A stretch of DNA of 46,857 nucleotides from a virus (IMGVR_UViG_3300005337_000009:1-46857), one strand, 5' to 3'. Numbered from the stretch's first letter, positions 15,572-22,926 are shown. Translations and numbers: made by a program. Notes: a model not told the origin generated them from the sequence alone.

Positions 15572-15869
15572 TGAAATTGAGATTGGAAATGATTGAGGCT
15601 AGGAGGGCTGGATTCTTTTCGTCCCAGACGGCGGGGATGTTGAGAGATCGGAGATGAGAACAGAACTTCTCGAAGAAGATTCCGACTAGGGCGTCTGCTG
15701 CGCCGTGTTCTCCGGTGAGAAGATGACGGAAGATATAGTCGTGATCGGATTGAGAGACTCGGCCAACGACTTTGGGGTCGCGGAGAGGGGAAGAGGAAGG
15801 GTGTTTATAGGGGTTGGAGAGACGAAGGGGTGGGGAAGAAGGCGGGGGATTTGGGTCAGGATTGGACAT
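15447..15869 (-). CDS. 140-aa protein, possibly the N-terminal half of a frameshifted gene
   Basis: The first 25 residues are P/S-rich. Residues 35-95 look structured (DYIFRHLLTGEHGAAD, then a helix and IPAVWDEKNP). The last 40 residues are P/R/A-rich and low in hydrophobic residues, as expected for an out-of-frame tail. The change comes at a C7 run, where the overlapping frame 15,287-15,571 takes over. The gene follows the 15,869 stop directly. Function unknown. Confidence 0.6.
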   Translation of the reverse strand: MSNPDPNPPPSSPPLRLSNPYKHPSSSPLRDPKVVGRVSQSDHDYIFRHLLTGEHGAADALVGIFFEKFCSHLRSLNIPAVWDEKNPALLASIISNLNFNARTPEPVPPNPSLDRGAPPRRRAAGSPTEPSRKPAARNGQ

Positions 15870-16501
15870 TAATCTTCAAGGGCTAATTGTTTTTGGGTAT
15901 AATCTCGCATCAAGCGAGCAAGGGATTCTAGGACCGGTTTGTCGTTTTCATCGCGGACTAGAGGGAAATCCGGGACCAAAGCGAGATACCCCGACAGCTT
16001 TTCGTTAATCCAATCCAAAGGCTGTTCGAGCCAAGAGGCTGCACGTTTGAGGAACAGTGGTTCGACCGGAGAGGAAGAAGCTGCAGGAGCGGAAGAGATT
16101 CGCATGGACCGAGATACTCGAAGAGCTTCTTCTTGAATTTTTTCCTGAGTCTCCTTGTCCACGTTTACAAATACCCATTCGATATAAGATAACCAACGTT
16201 CCTTGAGGGGGGTTATCTTTCCCGGATTCGAGGCTTCCGACTTCCGCTTTTCGGTACGCTTTTTATCAACTCGGCGTTTCATTCCGGTCAGGTTTTCGAC
16301 CCATTCAACGAAAGCTTTGTCGAAACGGGGAAGAGTCTCGCGATGGAGAAGCCAACGATGACCATACATGAAACAGGCATGGGGTTCGCCGGCGTCGCGA
16401 TCGAAGGCCTCGGGGCTTTCGTAGGTTTGGAATTCGAGGAAGAGAGGGCCGGACTTGGTCGAGATGAAAGGGGGATAATCAGGAGGCATTTGATTCTGCA
16501 T
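15869..16501 (-). CDS. 210-aa hypothetical protein
   Basis: From the ATG at 16,501 (MQNQMPPDYPPFISTKSG) it is 210 aa; an ATG at 16,546 would add 15 residues but overlap the upstream gene by 68 bp. A basic central patch (KRRVDKKRTEKRKSEA) precedes an alanine/serine linker and a helical C-terminus (LARLMRDYTQKQLALED). The basic patch suggests nucleic-acid binding. No recognised family. Confidence 0.65.
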   Translation of the reverse strand: MQNQMPPDYPPFISTKSGPLFLEFQTYESPEAFDRDAGEPHACFMYGHRWLLHRETLPRFDKAFVEWVENLTGMKRRVDKKRTEKRKSEASNPGKITPLKERWLSYIEWVFVNVDKETQEKIQEEALRVSRSMRISSAPAASSSPVEPLFLKRAASWLEQPLDWINEKLSGYLALVPDFPLVRDENDKPVLESLARLMRDYTQKQLALED

Positions 16502-16697
16502 TTGTTTGTTTTGTAAAAGCTTCTTTTTGAGCAGCTCGAAGGACATTATCCCACGAATGCTCAGCGAATTTCGGGGCTAGAGAGTTATCAAAATACGCCA
16601 ATTTCCATTCTTCTTTCTCGGCGAAGTCGATTTGATTCTCTGGGAAAAGATTCCTGACCAACGGGCGGACCTTCGATAATGTGAGTGGTTTGGGCAT
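16479..16697 (-). CDS. 72-aa hypothetical protein
   Basis: Begins MPKPLTLSKVRPLVRNLFPE. Two helices can be guessed. No recognised family. It is the first gene after a 156-bp intergenic region, so it may be the first gene of a transcript. A longer frame in another phase here is rich in P, R and F and was not accepted. Confidence 0.55.
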   Translation of the reverse strand: MPKPLTLSKVRPLVRNLFPENQIDFAEKEEWKLAYFDNSLAPKFAEHSWDNVLRAAQKEAFTKQTNAESNAS

Positions 16698-16853
16698 AAA
16701 AGAAGGTAGGCGAAAGTGGCCAAAGAAGCAAGAAGAAAATGAAGGTATTTTCGAGGGCTAGAGACGGGGAACGGAAGTCGGGCCAATGGGAATTGGGAAA
16801 CTTGGCATTTTCGCTAACGGAAATGAATTTAGGGCTAACGGAAGGGAAGAGAG
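16698..16853 (-). promoter_or_regulatory. Intergenic region with CTAACGGAA repeats
   Basis: The 156-bp gap between the coiled-coil gene and the 72-aa gene contains two direct copies of CTAACGGAA about 20 bases apart (about 16,814-16,840 on the plus strand). On the transcribed strand they read TTCCGTTAG. Related copies occur in the divergent region at 24.5 and 25.0 kb. Placement only in intergenic regions suggests promoter or operator elements; no sigma70-type promoter is convincing. Confidence 0.4.
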
Positions 16854-17978
16854 TCAGGAATTTGGATTTTCCTTGGTCAGTTCGGCCCGGATGTCGGAGG
16901 CGAGCCAAGCGCGATCCCGATTGGCTTCCCATTCACCCTTGTTTGGGAAGTAGGTGTGTTGGTGCGAGCTTTCCCATGCTTCTTTCCACGCCCGCTTCGC
17001 GATCTCCAGCTTGAGCGCGTGGAGGGCTGTGGATGGGGAAAGGGAGAGGGCGGCGGTCGCCATTGCGCACAGTGCGCACAGTTCGTCATGGTATACTGTG
17101 ATAGAATCGCGATGGTTGCCGGTGTAATACTGCCTCGCCATATCCCAAACGTGTGTTGGATTGCACTTCTCCAGCGCCTCTCGCGTCGCCTCCAAAGAGG
17201 CAAGGGATTCGGCGTGATCTTGAGCGATCCGCGAGCTTGCTATACAAAGGTCGTTGTATCTCGCATTGTGCCACGGGATTCCACCTTCGTAGTTAACATC
17301 GGTCAGGATATTGGTTAGCTTCTTCTCCGCCTCCGCGAGTTGCTGGCGAAGGGTGTCGCGTTCGGCATGGAGTTTCTTCACTTGGTTCATGAAGGTTGTA
17401 GCCGTTTGGTCTTTGTACGTAGCGAGGGTCTCTGCCTTCTCGGCGCGAGCGACGGCGGCGTCGCGCTCTCCACCGATTGTTTGCGCACAATCGTTCCACT
17501 TTTTTGCGTCCTCCCTCGCGGCGGTGAGTTCGGCGCGGAGGGAGTGAATTTCACTCGCGTAGGCTTCCGCCTTGTCTGCCTTCAACCGCGCGATCTCCTC
17601 CCGAGCTTCGTTCAGCGTGCCTCGCATTTCGTTCACTTGTTTTTGCCAATCGTCTACGGCGGTTTCCTTTTCCTCCCGCGCTTTCTCCAACTCGGCTTTG
17701 ATGGCCTCTGTTTCGATTCTAAATCCTCCTACAATCCCTGCCCATACTTCGCACCCTGTTTGGAGTGCTTCCTTCTCTCGTCTCTCCTCATTCCGCTCCC
17801 GCGTCAGCCGCTCAATGGTCTCCTTGCGAGTCCATAGTTCCTTAGAACATTTCTCAAGCTCAGTGACAAGCCGCTCAATAGTCTCGTCTCGTTGACGGAT
17901 CGCTCCAAGTGGGTCTTGTTCTGACGTAATAAGTTGATTCACTTCCTTTGAAAGTTGGACGGGATTAGTCTCTGTCAT
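16854..17978 (-). CDS. Long coiled-coil protein
   Basis: A 374-aa protein. Residues 20-220 are an almost unbroken run of heptads rich in E, R, K, A and L, a long parallel or antiparallel coiled coil. The C-terminal 130 residues are more globular, with ARQYYTGNHRDSITVYHDEL and a W-rich end (KRAWKEAWESSHQHTYFPN). The pattern resembles phage proteins of unknown function that end in a small alpha/beta domain. It overlaps the end of the helicase C-half gene by 14 bp, so the two are probably translated together. It might act as a scaffold for replication proteins; that is a guess. Confidence 0.75.
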   Translation of the reverse strand: MTETNPVQLSKEVNQLITSEQDPLGAIRQRDETIERLVTELEKCSKELWTRKETIERLTRERNEERREKEALQTGCEVWAGIVGGFRIETEAIKAELEKAREEKETAVDDWQKQVNEMRGTLNEAREEIARLKADKAEAYASEIHSLRAELTAAREDAKKWNDCAQTIGGERDAAVARAEKAETLATYKDQTATTFMNQVKKLHAERDTLRQQLAEAEKKLTNILTDVNYEGGIPWHNARYNDLCIASSRIAQDHAESLASLEATREALEKCNPTHVWDMARQYYTGNHRDSITVYHDELCALCAMATAALSLSPSTALHALKLEIAKRAWKEAWESSHQHTYFPNKGEWEANRDRAWLASDIRAELTKENPNS

Positions 17979-18669
17979 AATCATTTTCTAGTTTGGTAAG
18001 GTAGTCGAGATCCTTGAGATCAGCTTTGGATAGATTTGGTTCTTTCTCTTTTTCTTCTTTCCATTTGTCGGATTCGATGTAGACTAGGTCGAGTTTGGCG
18101 CGGGTGATGGCGACGTAAATGAGATTGATCTCCTGTTGCTTTTGCCAGTCGAGTCTGGCAAAAGGAGAGGGCATAAGTTTGGACTTGTCCAAAATGAATA
18201 CCTTTGGCCACTCGAGACCTTTGGATTTATGGACGGTGGAAAGAGTCAGTAAGCCTTTAGAGTTATCGTCAAAGAGGTTTCCGATTCTATTACAGAGATC
18301 TTCGATGCTCGAACTCGCAGAAAGAAAGATAGAAATGCATTGACACTTGTCTCGGATAGAATCAGCACTCTGGAGTTCGCCTTTCCTCTCGAACTTTTCG
18401 ACTTCCCTGGCTTCATACATTTCGAGTTTGATTTGGAGTTGGAAGATATCTTGGGCATTGAGTTTTTTGATTAAAGTTACAAGGCCCTGTCCGATCTCCC
18501 TTCCCAGGACTCGGCAGCCGATGCCTCGGCGGATAAGGGAGAAAGCGAGGGAGACAAGAGGGGCGGTGTTGCGGCAAAGGATGGCGGAAGTGGAAGGAAA
18601 GTCGGAAGGTGAATATCGATCAAGATGAGTTACCGAACCCTCGGGTGCTGTTGGAGATGGAAGGATCAT
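17965..18669 (-). CDS. SF1 (UvrD-like) helicase, C-terminal half
   Basis: A 234-aa protein with only the C-terminal helicase motifs: LLTLSTVHKSKGLEW (motif V, 140-154) and INLIYVAITRAK (motif VI, with the arginine finger Arg190). The N-terminus (APEGSV, then AILCRNTAPLVS) is the segment that follows motif IV in intact UvrD-type proteins, so the protein starts where the N-terminal half at 19,243-20,118 stops. Alone it has no Walker A and cannot hydrolyse ATP. It must pair with the other half to work. Its ATG overlaps the TGA of the 71-aa gene, giving a clean, coupled start and arguing against a decaying pseudogene. Confidence 0.88.
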   Translation of the reverse strand: MILPSPTAPEGSVTHLDRYSPSDFPSTSAILCRNTAPLVSLAFSLIRRGIGCRVLGREIGQGLVTLIKKLNAQDIFQLQIKLEMYEAREVEKFERKGELQSADSIRDKCQCISIFLSASSSIEDLCNRIGNLFDDNSKGLLTLSTVHKSKGLEWPKVFILDKSKLMPSPFARLDWQKQQEINLIYVAITRAKLDLVYIESDKWKEEKEKEPNLSKADLKDLDYLTKLENDYDRD

Positions 18670-18881
18670 AGAGAATGGGTAAGGCGAAAATCTCTCACAT
18701 ACTGCCTAGTTTGAGGTTCGGTTCGATTATCAATCACGAAGTAATCTCCAGGCTGATCACAGACGAATTTATCCGCTTGTTCATCGGTAAACATAAATTC
18801 GTATTCCTTCCCAAAATGGTCTTTCATTTTGACTTCGATGTCAAAAGGAACCTCGGTAATTTCGATGGTGTTGTAATTCAT
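18666..18881 (-). CDS. 71-aa protein inserted between helicase halves
   Basis: Begins MNYNTIEITEVPFDIEVKMK. Beta-rich and acidic, with a FMFTDEQADKF helix. Not recognised. It lies in the 573-bp stretch between the two helicase genes and its stop overlaps the ATG of the C-terminal half. Confidence 0.65.
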   Translation of the reverse strand: MNYNTIEITEVPFDIEVKMKDHFGKEYEFMFTDEQADKFVCDQPGDYFVIDNRTEPQTRQYVRDFRLTHSL

Positions 18882-18936
18882 TTAGATAAATTCTAAATCT
18901 TGCGGACTCGTGGCCTGTCCGTAGCCAACATTTGGA

Positions 18937-19242
18937 TCATAGGGTAAGTAGAAACGCGTCGGCGCGCTGGGCGGCGGTGGCAAAGTAGGATTCGCAATCC
19001 GCCTCTTCCACGATGTCTTTAAGAAACTCGATGCACTCGTTTTTCTCTTCCCATCCTAGACACTCCCACGGCTCCTGCATGGCATTGAGATCGTTGAGGT
19101 AGTCAGGGAGTCGGTTTGGATATGCAAACAGCCTCCTTTCAGGGTCAGCCTCCCATGGCCTGCATAGACGCCAGCCGCAATACTCCGCGATCTTCACGCG
19201 TTTTTCTTCGGGAGTTAATTTGTTTAATTCTTCTTGAGTCAT
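18937..19242 (-). CDS. Phage ABA-sandwich-like protein inserted between helicase halves
   Basis: A 101-aa protein beginning MTQEELNKLTPEEKRVKIAE, followed by CGWRLCRPWE and NRLPDYLNDLNAM, and ending AATAAQRADAFLLTL-like. This layout is that of the phage ABA-sandwich family: a short N-terminal helix, a W-containing core and the DYLNDL helix. Its function is unknown, but it is widespread in environmental phages. The ATG directly follows the TAA of the helicase N-half. The 55 bp after it hold no confident gene. Confidence 0.75.
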   Translation of the reverse strand: MTQEELNKLTPEEKRVKIAEYCGWRLCRPWEADPERRLFAYPNRLPDYLNDLNAMQEPWECLGWEEKNECIEFLKDIVEEADCESYFATAAQRADAFLLTL

Positions 19243-20118
19243 TTAATTCAAATATTTCTGAGCTTCTCTTACAACTGCTTGGGAACAGCGATAGGAGATG
19301 GACAATGGCAAAGATTTGCATCCGAAATCCTTTTGGATCGCGGTCATCGAATCCGCATCGGCACCGCGGAAGCCATAGATAGCTTGGGAGGGATCACCGA
19401 CTGCGATCAGGCGAGAGGGACCAGAAGGACTGAAATCTCCCATTCGCTTGGTGAGTTCTCTCTGGATAAAATTCGTATCTTGCGCTTCGTCGATAAAGAT
19501 TCGGGAGGCTTTATCGAATTGGCAATTCCTTAGCCAAGCAAGATACAACATGTCATCGAAATCCACGATCTTCGTGTCCGAGTTGCTTTCGAGCAAAACT
19601 CGATTCGCGATTGCGATACCGCGACTCTCATCGAAGTCTGGGCCATCGCCAGAGAGTCCGAATTTCCCAACCAAATCCGACCAGCCCGCGGGGCACTCTT
19701 CCGCCGGGACAAGCCCGGAGGATTTGGCCAAGGAAACCAATTTGGTTACGAATTGGGAGTAAGTTTCAAATTCGGACCAAGTGATGAGCTTTTCTTTTTG
19801 AGCAAGGGATAAAATGTTCCGAACCTTATCCTTGTCTATCTTTGGGGACTTGGGAAGACTTCGAGTCAAAGCTCTAAGACACCTAGAATGAAATGTCCCG
19901 ACTTGGATGTGCCGGGGGACTCGCGACTCAAGTTCGGTCGCGATGTTTTTGTTGAAGGCGAGGAAGACGGTGAGAATGTGAGGGGGGATGAGCGAAGTCG
20001 AATGGACAATGGTCGAGGTTTTGCCGGAGCCGGCAACGGCTTCAATCAAAAGACTTGATTCCCCGGATTTGATTTCGGAGAAAATATTCTCTTGGAAAAT
20101 GGAAGGGGTTTGGATCAT
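19243..20118 (-). CDS. SF1 (UvrD-like) helicase, N-terminal half
   Basis: A 291-aa protein with the N-terminal SF1 motifs: the Q-motif region (TPSIFQENIF), Walker A AVAGSGKT (27-34), TFHSRCLRAL (motif Ib region), IFIDEAQD (Walker B, Asp210-Glu211), GDPSQAIYGFRGAD (motif III) and ISYRC (motif IV). It stops right after the next helix (REAQKYLN), where an intact helicase would continue into domain 2A. Motifs V and VI are on a separate gene at 17,965-18,669. The two halves total 525 aa, a normal length for a phage UvrD/PcrA-like protein. Its ATG overlaps the 49-aa gene upstream. Confidence 0.9.
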   Translation of the reverse strand: MIQTPSIFQENIFSEIKSGESSLLIEAVAGSGKTSTIVHSTSLIPPHILTVFLAFNKNIATELESRVPRHIQVGTFHSRCLRALTRSLPKSPKIDKDKVRNILSLAQKEKLITWSEFETYSQFVTKLVSLAKSSGLVPAEECPAGWSDLVGKFGLSGDGPDFDESRGIAIANRVLLESNSDTKIVDFDDMLYLAWLRNCQFDKASRIFIDEAQDTNFIQRELTKRMGDFSPSGPSRLIAVGDPSQAIYGFRGADADSMTAIQKDFGCKSLPLSISYRCSQAVVREAQKYLN

Positions 20119-20264
20119 TGACAGGTTTGTTGAGCGAGTCGGACCTCTTCGAGATCCCCAATCTCGCCCGGATGATAATTAAATGCGGACCCGATGAATT
20201 TGCCCCCGGCGTAAAGGACAAATGCAGAGGAGTTGTTTGGATGTTGGTAAAATTCTATTTTCAT
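20115..20264 (-). CDS. 49-aa hypothetical protein
   Basis: Frame MKIEFYQHPNNSSAFVLYAG then 29 residues ending AQQTCQ. It starts on the last base of the upstream stop (TAATG) and its TGA overlaps the helicase ATG. Beta-hairpin-like pattern (AFVLYAGGKFIGSAF). Function unknown; the context places it in the helicase operon. Confidence 0.6.
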   Translation of the reverse strand: MKIEFYQHPNNSSAFVLYAGGKFIGSAFNYHPGEIGDLEEVRLAQQTCQ

Positions 20265-20758
20265 TAGTCTTGGTCAATGTCAGCTTGGATATTCGGGTTC
20301 AATGGTTTCTTGGAATGTTTCCTCGGTCCCGCACTTGCCTTCGCAATCCGTTCTTTCGTCTCCTTATCCCGTTCGAAATGCTGCATATGTCCGAACAACG
20401 TGGTCCCGTCGTCATAAGCAAACCAGCCGACGATCCCGTCGGTGAGGAGGAGGGAAATGGAACAAGTGGTGATTCCGCGGATATACCCACTCTGTGGCTC
20501 TGGCGGAACCCTCCACTCGATGGCATTTTTGGGAAGTGTAATTCCATATTTCAGCATCAGGTCAATTACCTGATTCGCTTTTCGTTCGATTCGCGGCTGC
20601 CGACCGCAATCTCGACCTGGAATTGATTTTGAATATCCACAATTGTCCCCAAGACAATGCCTTCCGATGAGTAAACTTCCACATCGCGGACAGGTTGGCC
20701 GATGTGGATCAATTTCCTCTGAAACTGTGATTGCTTCTGTCAGGATTTCGTCTTTCAT
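20264..20758 (-). CDS. 164-aa protein with zinc-ribbon-like motif
   Basis: Starts MKDEILTEAITVSEE; the ATG overlaps the TGA of the SEC-C gene. A zinc-ribbon-like set follows (CPRCGSLLIGRHCLGDNCG, about residues 24-42), then a helical middle and a basic C-terminus. A frame open further upstream is Arg/His-rich and was not accepted. No enzyme family recognised; nucleic-acid binding is likely from the zinc ribbon. Confidence 0.68.
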   Translation of the reverse strand: MKDEILTEAITVSEEIDPHRPTCPRCGSLLIGRHCLGDNCGYSKSIPGRDCGRQPRIERKANQVIDLMLKYGITLPKNAIEWRVPPEPQSGYIRGITTCSISLLLTDGIVGWFAYDDGTTLFGHMQHFERDKETKERIAKASAGPRKHSKKPLNPNIQADIDQD

Positions 20759-20985
20759 CGAATCCCTCCCAAGCTCGCGGCCATAAGGATAAGATTTGAG
20801 ACTTCTCGCCGACGAGCAGAACGTGTGGCAAGAGTGTCGGTGTCCGCGACGCTTTGCGTCGGGGCCGACCAAGCCGCCTGATTCCTTTCCGTCTCCTTCG
20901 CGGCGTCACCACAACACTTCTTCCATTTGATTCCGCTGCCACAAGGACAGGGAAGATTACGGGGACCATTGTTTTGTTTTTTCAT
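20755..20985 (-). CDS. SEC-C motif protein
   Basis: A 76-aa protein with the SEC-C zinc-binding motif at its N-terminus: RNLPCPCGSGIKWKKCCG. This motif was first described at the C-terminus of SecA, and it also occurs in small stand-alone proteins of unknown role. The remaining 50 residues are alanine-rich and helical. I chose the start MKKQNNGPRN just before the motif; an upstream GTG would add ten residues. Confidence 0.75.
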   Translation of the reverse strand: MKKQNNGPRNLPCPCGSGIKWKKCCGDAAKETERNQAAWSAPTQSVADTDTLATRSARRREVSNLILMAASLGGIR

Positions 20986-21108
20986 AAAAGGGACGAAGTG
21001 GAATCCGCTCCACACTGCGCGGAGCTGAATGCCTCCAATTCACAACGACTGTTCCGGAAAATTCTAGGAGTTTCGCTCCCTGAAGCGCGGTTTGGCTACG
21101 CCATCCCG

Positions 21109-21264
21109 CTATTGATAGAACGCAAAAAGATATCCCAGAAGGAAGAAAATCCCCGCGATCAAAAGCAGGCTTCCTTTGTGCCAAAGGGTGAGACCAGCGG
21201 GCTCGGGTTCTTTTTCCAGATAGGCTTTGGCCAACGCTCGATATCTTCGGTGTTTTGAGGTCAT
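21109..21264 (-). CDS. 51-aa single-pass membrane protein
   Basis: Frame MTSKHRRYRALAKAYLEKEP, a short linker, then one hydrophobic segment (GSLLLIAGIFFLLGYLFAFY) to the C-terminus. Basic N-terminus inside and a tail anchor would be expected. The ATG overlaps the stop of the 74-aa gene. Function unknown. The following 123 bp to the SEC-C gene hold only a 5-bp hairpin. Confidence 0.6.
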   Translation of the reverse strand: MTSKHRRYRALAKAYLEKEPEPAGLTLWHKGSLLLIAGIFFLLGYLFAFYQ

Positions 21265-21485
21265 ATTTTGAGAGTGTTAGTTGGCGAATCAATAACCTCT
21301 TTGGCATTAGGAACATACCTAGAGTATCCATATTTCATCGCATTAAATACACAAAACAAAGCCTCAAATTCAGGGTTGAATTTTTTAGCTAGCTTGAGTG
21401 CCGAACCTACTTTACAAATTTCTTCGTAAGTAAATTCGACAGTGAAATTTCCTTCTCCAGTGTGATTAAAATTTTCTGCTTTCAT
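21261..21485 (-). CDS. 74-aa hypothetical protein
   Basis: Begins MKAENFNHTGEGNFTVEFTY. The pattern is a strand followed by two helices (YEEICKVGSALKLAKKFNPE) and a final strand. No recognised family. It follows the stop of the zinc-finger gene directly. Confidence 0.65.
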   Translation of the reverse strand: MKAENFNHTGEGNFTVEFTYEEICKVGSALKLAKKFNPEFEALFCVFNAMKYGYSRYVPNAKEVIDSPTNTLKI

Positions 21486-21851
21486 TTAGATTTTCTCCAG
21501 TTTTCCATCACCATTCAGCAGGATTTCCCAAGTAAAACCCGCTGGCGCTTTCCATTTGCAATCCTTCGGGACATGTTTACAATGAAACGGCGACATGGAA
21601 GGGTTGACTTTGATCGATTCGACCATGAAATCCAATTGTTCATCGCACATGTAATCGATTCGCTCGATTCCATCGGCACCTTTTCCCGGTTGATGTTCTT
21701 CCCAGGCCTTATCCGATTGCTTCTGCTTTTCCAATCGGCGAAGGTACTTGGCGCGGTCCCTACAGCGTAAGCTGCAATAAAACGTTTGTCCCTCGGCGAC
21801 TTTTTGACATCCGGGATTGTGACACTTTCGATCGGGGTTTATGATAACCAT
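21486..21851 (-). CDS. 121-aa zinc-finger-like protein
   Basis: Four cysteines at the N-terminus (CHNPGC, then YCSLRC) form a likely treble-clef or C4 zinc finger. A charged helix (AKYLRRLEKQKQSDKAWEE) follows, and the C-terminal half has two further cysteines. DNA or RNA binding is likely. It is the first gene downstream, on the minus strand, of the AT-rich origin-like region, and so probably starts a transcript. Confidence 0.7.
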   Translation of the reverse strand: MVIINPDRKCHNPGCQKVAEGQTFYCSLRCRDRAKYLRRLEKQKQSDKAWEEHQPGKGADGIERIDYMCDEQLDFMVESIKVNPSMSPFHCKHVPKDCKWKAPAGFTWEILLNGDGKLEKI

Positions 21852-21879
21852 TTTGTTTACGGGGTTAAGGATTTTTTAC

Positions 21880-22140
21880 TCTCCCTACGGTAGTGGGTAG
21901 CGTAGGAGAAAGCTGAAATTGGCAACGGCCATCGGCCATACATTCAACCCACCCAAACAACCAAACAAAACAGACCCTTTAGGGATTACATACTTAATTT
22001 ATATAAATTAATATATTATTATAAATTAAATGTATTTGTTTGTGTTCTTGTGTTGTTTGGGTTTGTTGAATTTCAGGCCAAAGTGCAAAGGCTAAAAGCA
22101 GTTTCCCCTACGCTTCCAACCTACGGGGGAAGCGTAGGTA
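21880..22140. other. AT-rich nested palindromes, candidate replication origin
   Basis: A non-coding region with nested symmetry. A 10-bp inverted repeat (21,952-21,961/22,052-22,061) encloses an AT-only core with a 16-bp perfect palindrome (21,995-22,010) and a 10-bp pair (21,994-22,003/22,020-22,029). Outside this, an 11-bp GC-rich hairpin lies at 22,107-22,138, and a partly related hairpin built on CTACG/CGTAG lies near 21,885-21,910. An unwinding element flanked by symmetric arms is what an origin or initiator-binding site looks like. Initiator repeats are not evident, so the function is inferred. Confidence 0.5.
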
Positions 22141-22297
22141 ATGCAAGAAGAATCTTTGTGGCCAAGGGAGTCGGGAGGCTGGGAAACGGCCAAGGGGAAC
22201 GGGGAAATTCACCGGGTTCGGTTAGCGCCAGATTTCCGATTGGAAATAAAAACGAAAGTGACAGAAAGACTATGGATCGAACTTCCCCAAAAGAATC

Positions 22298-22380
22298 AGA
22301 TTTGAGCAAAGGGACAAAATTAATCGAGTGGGTTTTTTCTTGTTATGTACACCCGATTTGCATTCCCTTTGCTCAAATCT
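22298..22380. repeat. 17-bp perfect inverted repeat with 49-base loop
   Basis: AGATTTGAGCAAAGGGA at 22,298-22,314 is repeated exactly in inverted orientation at 22,364-22,380. The stem is too long to be chance. The loop contains an A/T-rich strand but no classical U-tract directly after the stem. It could be an unusual terminator for the minus-strand transcript ending near 22,436, a protein-binding site, or part of the origin region. Confidence 0.6.
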
Positions 22381-22418
22381 AATCCCAGAAAAGGAGGTTG
22401 AATCCTTTCCGAATTGCG

Positions 22419-22435
22419 CGGACGTTTTGCGTCCG
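22419..22435 (-). terminator. Hairpin right after the stop of the cysteine-protease-like gene
   Basis: CGGACG/CGTCCG pairs perfectly over 6 bp with a 5-base loop, starting at the base after the TAA. Position fits a transcription terminator or an mRNA 3'-end stabiliser, although no T-run follows. Confidence 0.35.
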
Positions 22436-22855
22436 TTAGTCTTCCATATAAATCCTCGCCCGTTGTCTGGCCTTGGCCATAAGGGGTTCCGTGTCATCCC
22501 CATCGGGATTCCGAATCACCAGATAACATTCCAAGTGCCGCCGTCCACCGGGAACTTGGTCACAAAGAATACCATTCACCACCGCCCAAGCGTGGCCTTT
22601 GTTATAGCAGAAGAATTTTCCCTCTGGACGAAGATCCGTTTTGATGAAACTGAATCCCAAGACTTCTCCCTTGTATTTCTTCAGCCACCCGTGGACATTG
22701 AATCCGGTGTTATCGTTTCTTCTTCCCTCCAGTCTCAACACCTCTTTGACCAACCAATACTCCAACCCTGTCACTTCGACCAATGCCCGAACGACACAGT
22801 CGTTTCGATACATCGCGGAATCCGATTTGTTTTTCTTGAATCCTTGGAATTTCAT
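22436..22855 (-). CDS. Papain-like cysteine-peptidase-like protein
   Basis: From the ATG at 22,855 (MKFQGFKKNK) it is 139 aa; an upstream ATG adds nine residues. The order NDCVVRALVEVTG, then KGHAWAVVNG and LCDQVPGG, resembles small papain-fold proteins in which Cys, His and Asp/Asn form the active site. Similar proteins occur in early regions of environmental phages without a known role. A protease or deamidase acting on a host protein is possible, but catalysis is not shown. The minus-strand G-rich run at 22,906-22,926 lies about 50 bases upstream. Confidence 0.62.
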   Translation of the reverse strand: MKFQGFKKNKSDSAMYRNDCVVRALVEVTGLEYWLVKEVLRLEGRRNDNTGFNVHGWLKKYKGEVLGFSFIKTDLRPEGKFFCYNKGHAWAVVNGILCDQVPGGRRHLECYLVIRNPDGDDTEPLMAKARQRARIYMED

Positions 22856-22905
22856 ACGACAACGGCGAAGGAATTGAACCATTCACCGCTGATAATGAAA
22901 GCGAA

Positions 22906-22926
22906 CCCTCCCTCCCTCCCTCCCCC
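22906..22926 (-). promoter_or_regulatory. G-quadruplex-capable run upstream of the 139-aa gene
   Basis: On the minus strand this is a G5 tract followed by four G3 tracts, each separated by a single A, a textbook intramolecular quadruplex pattern. It would lie in the 5' leader of the cysteine-peptidase-like gene and could slow translation or transcription. No effect is shown. Confidence 0.5.

Noticed and set aside
18882-18990. Frame ending RFYLPYDPNVGYGQATSPQD in the gap after the ABA-sandwich-like gene
   Set aside because: It reads like protein but has only a TTG as start and overlaps the upstream gene. It may be a remnant or a real tiny gene; evidence is too thin to list.
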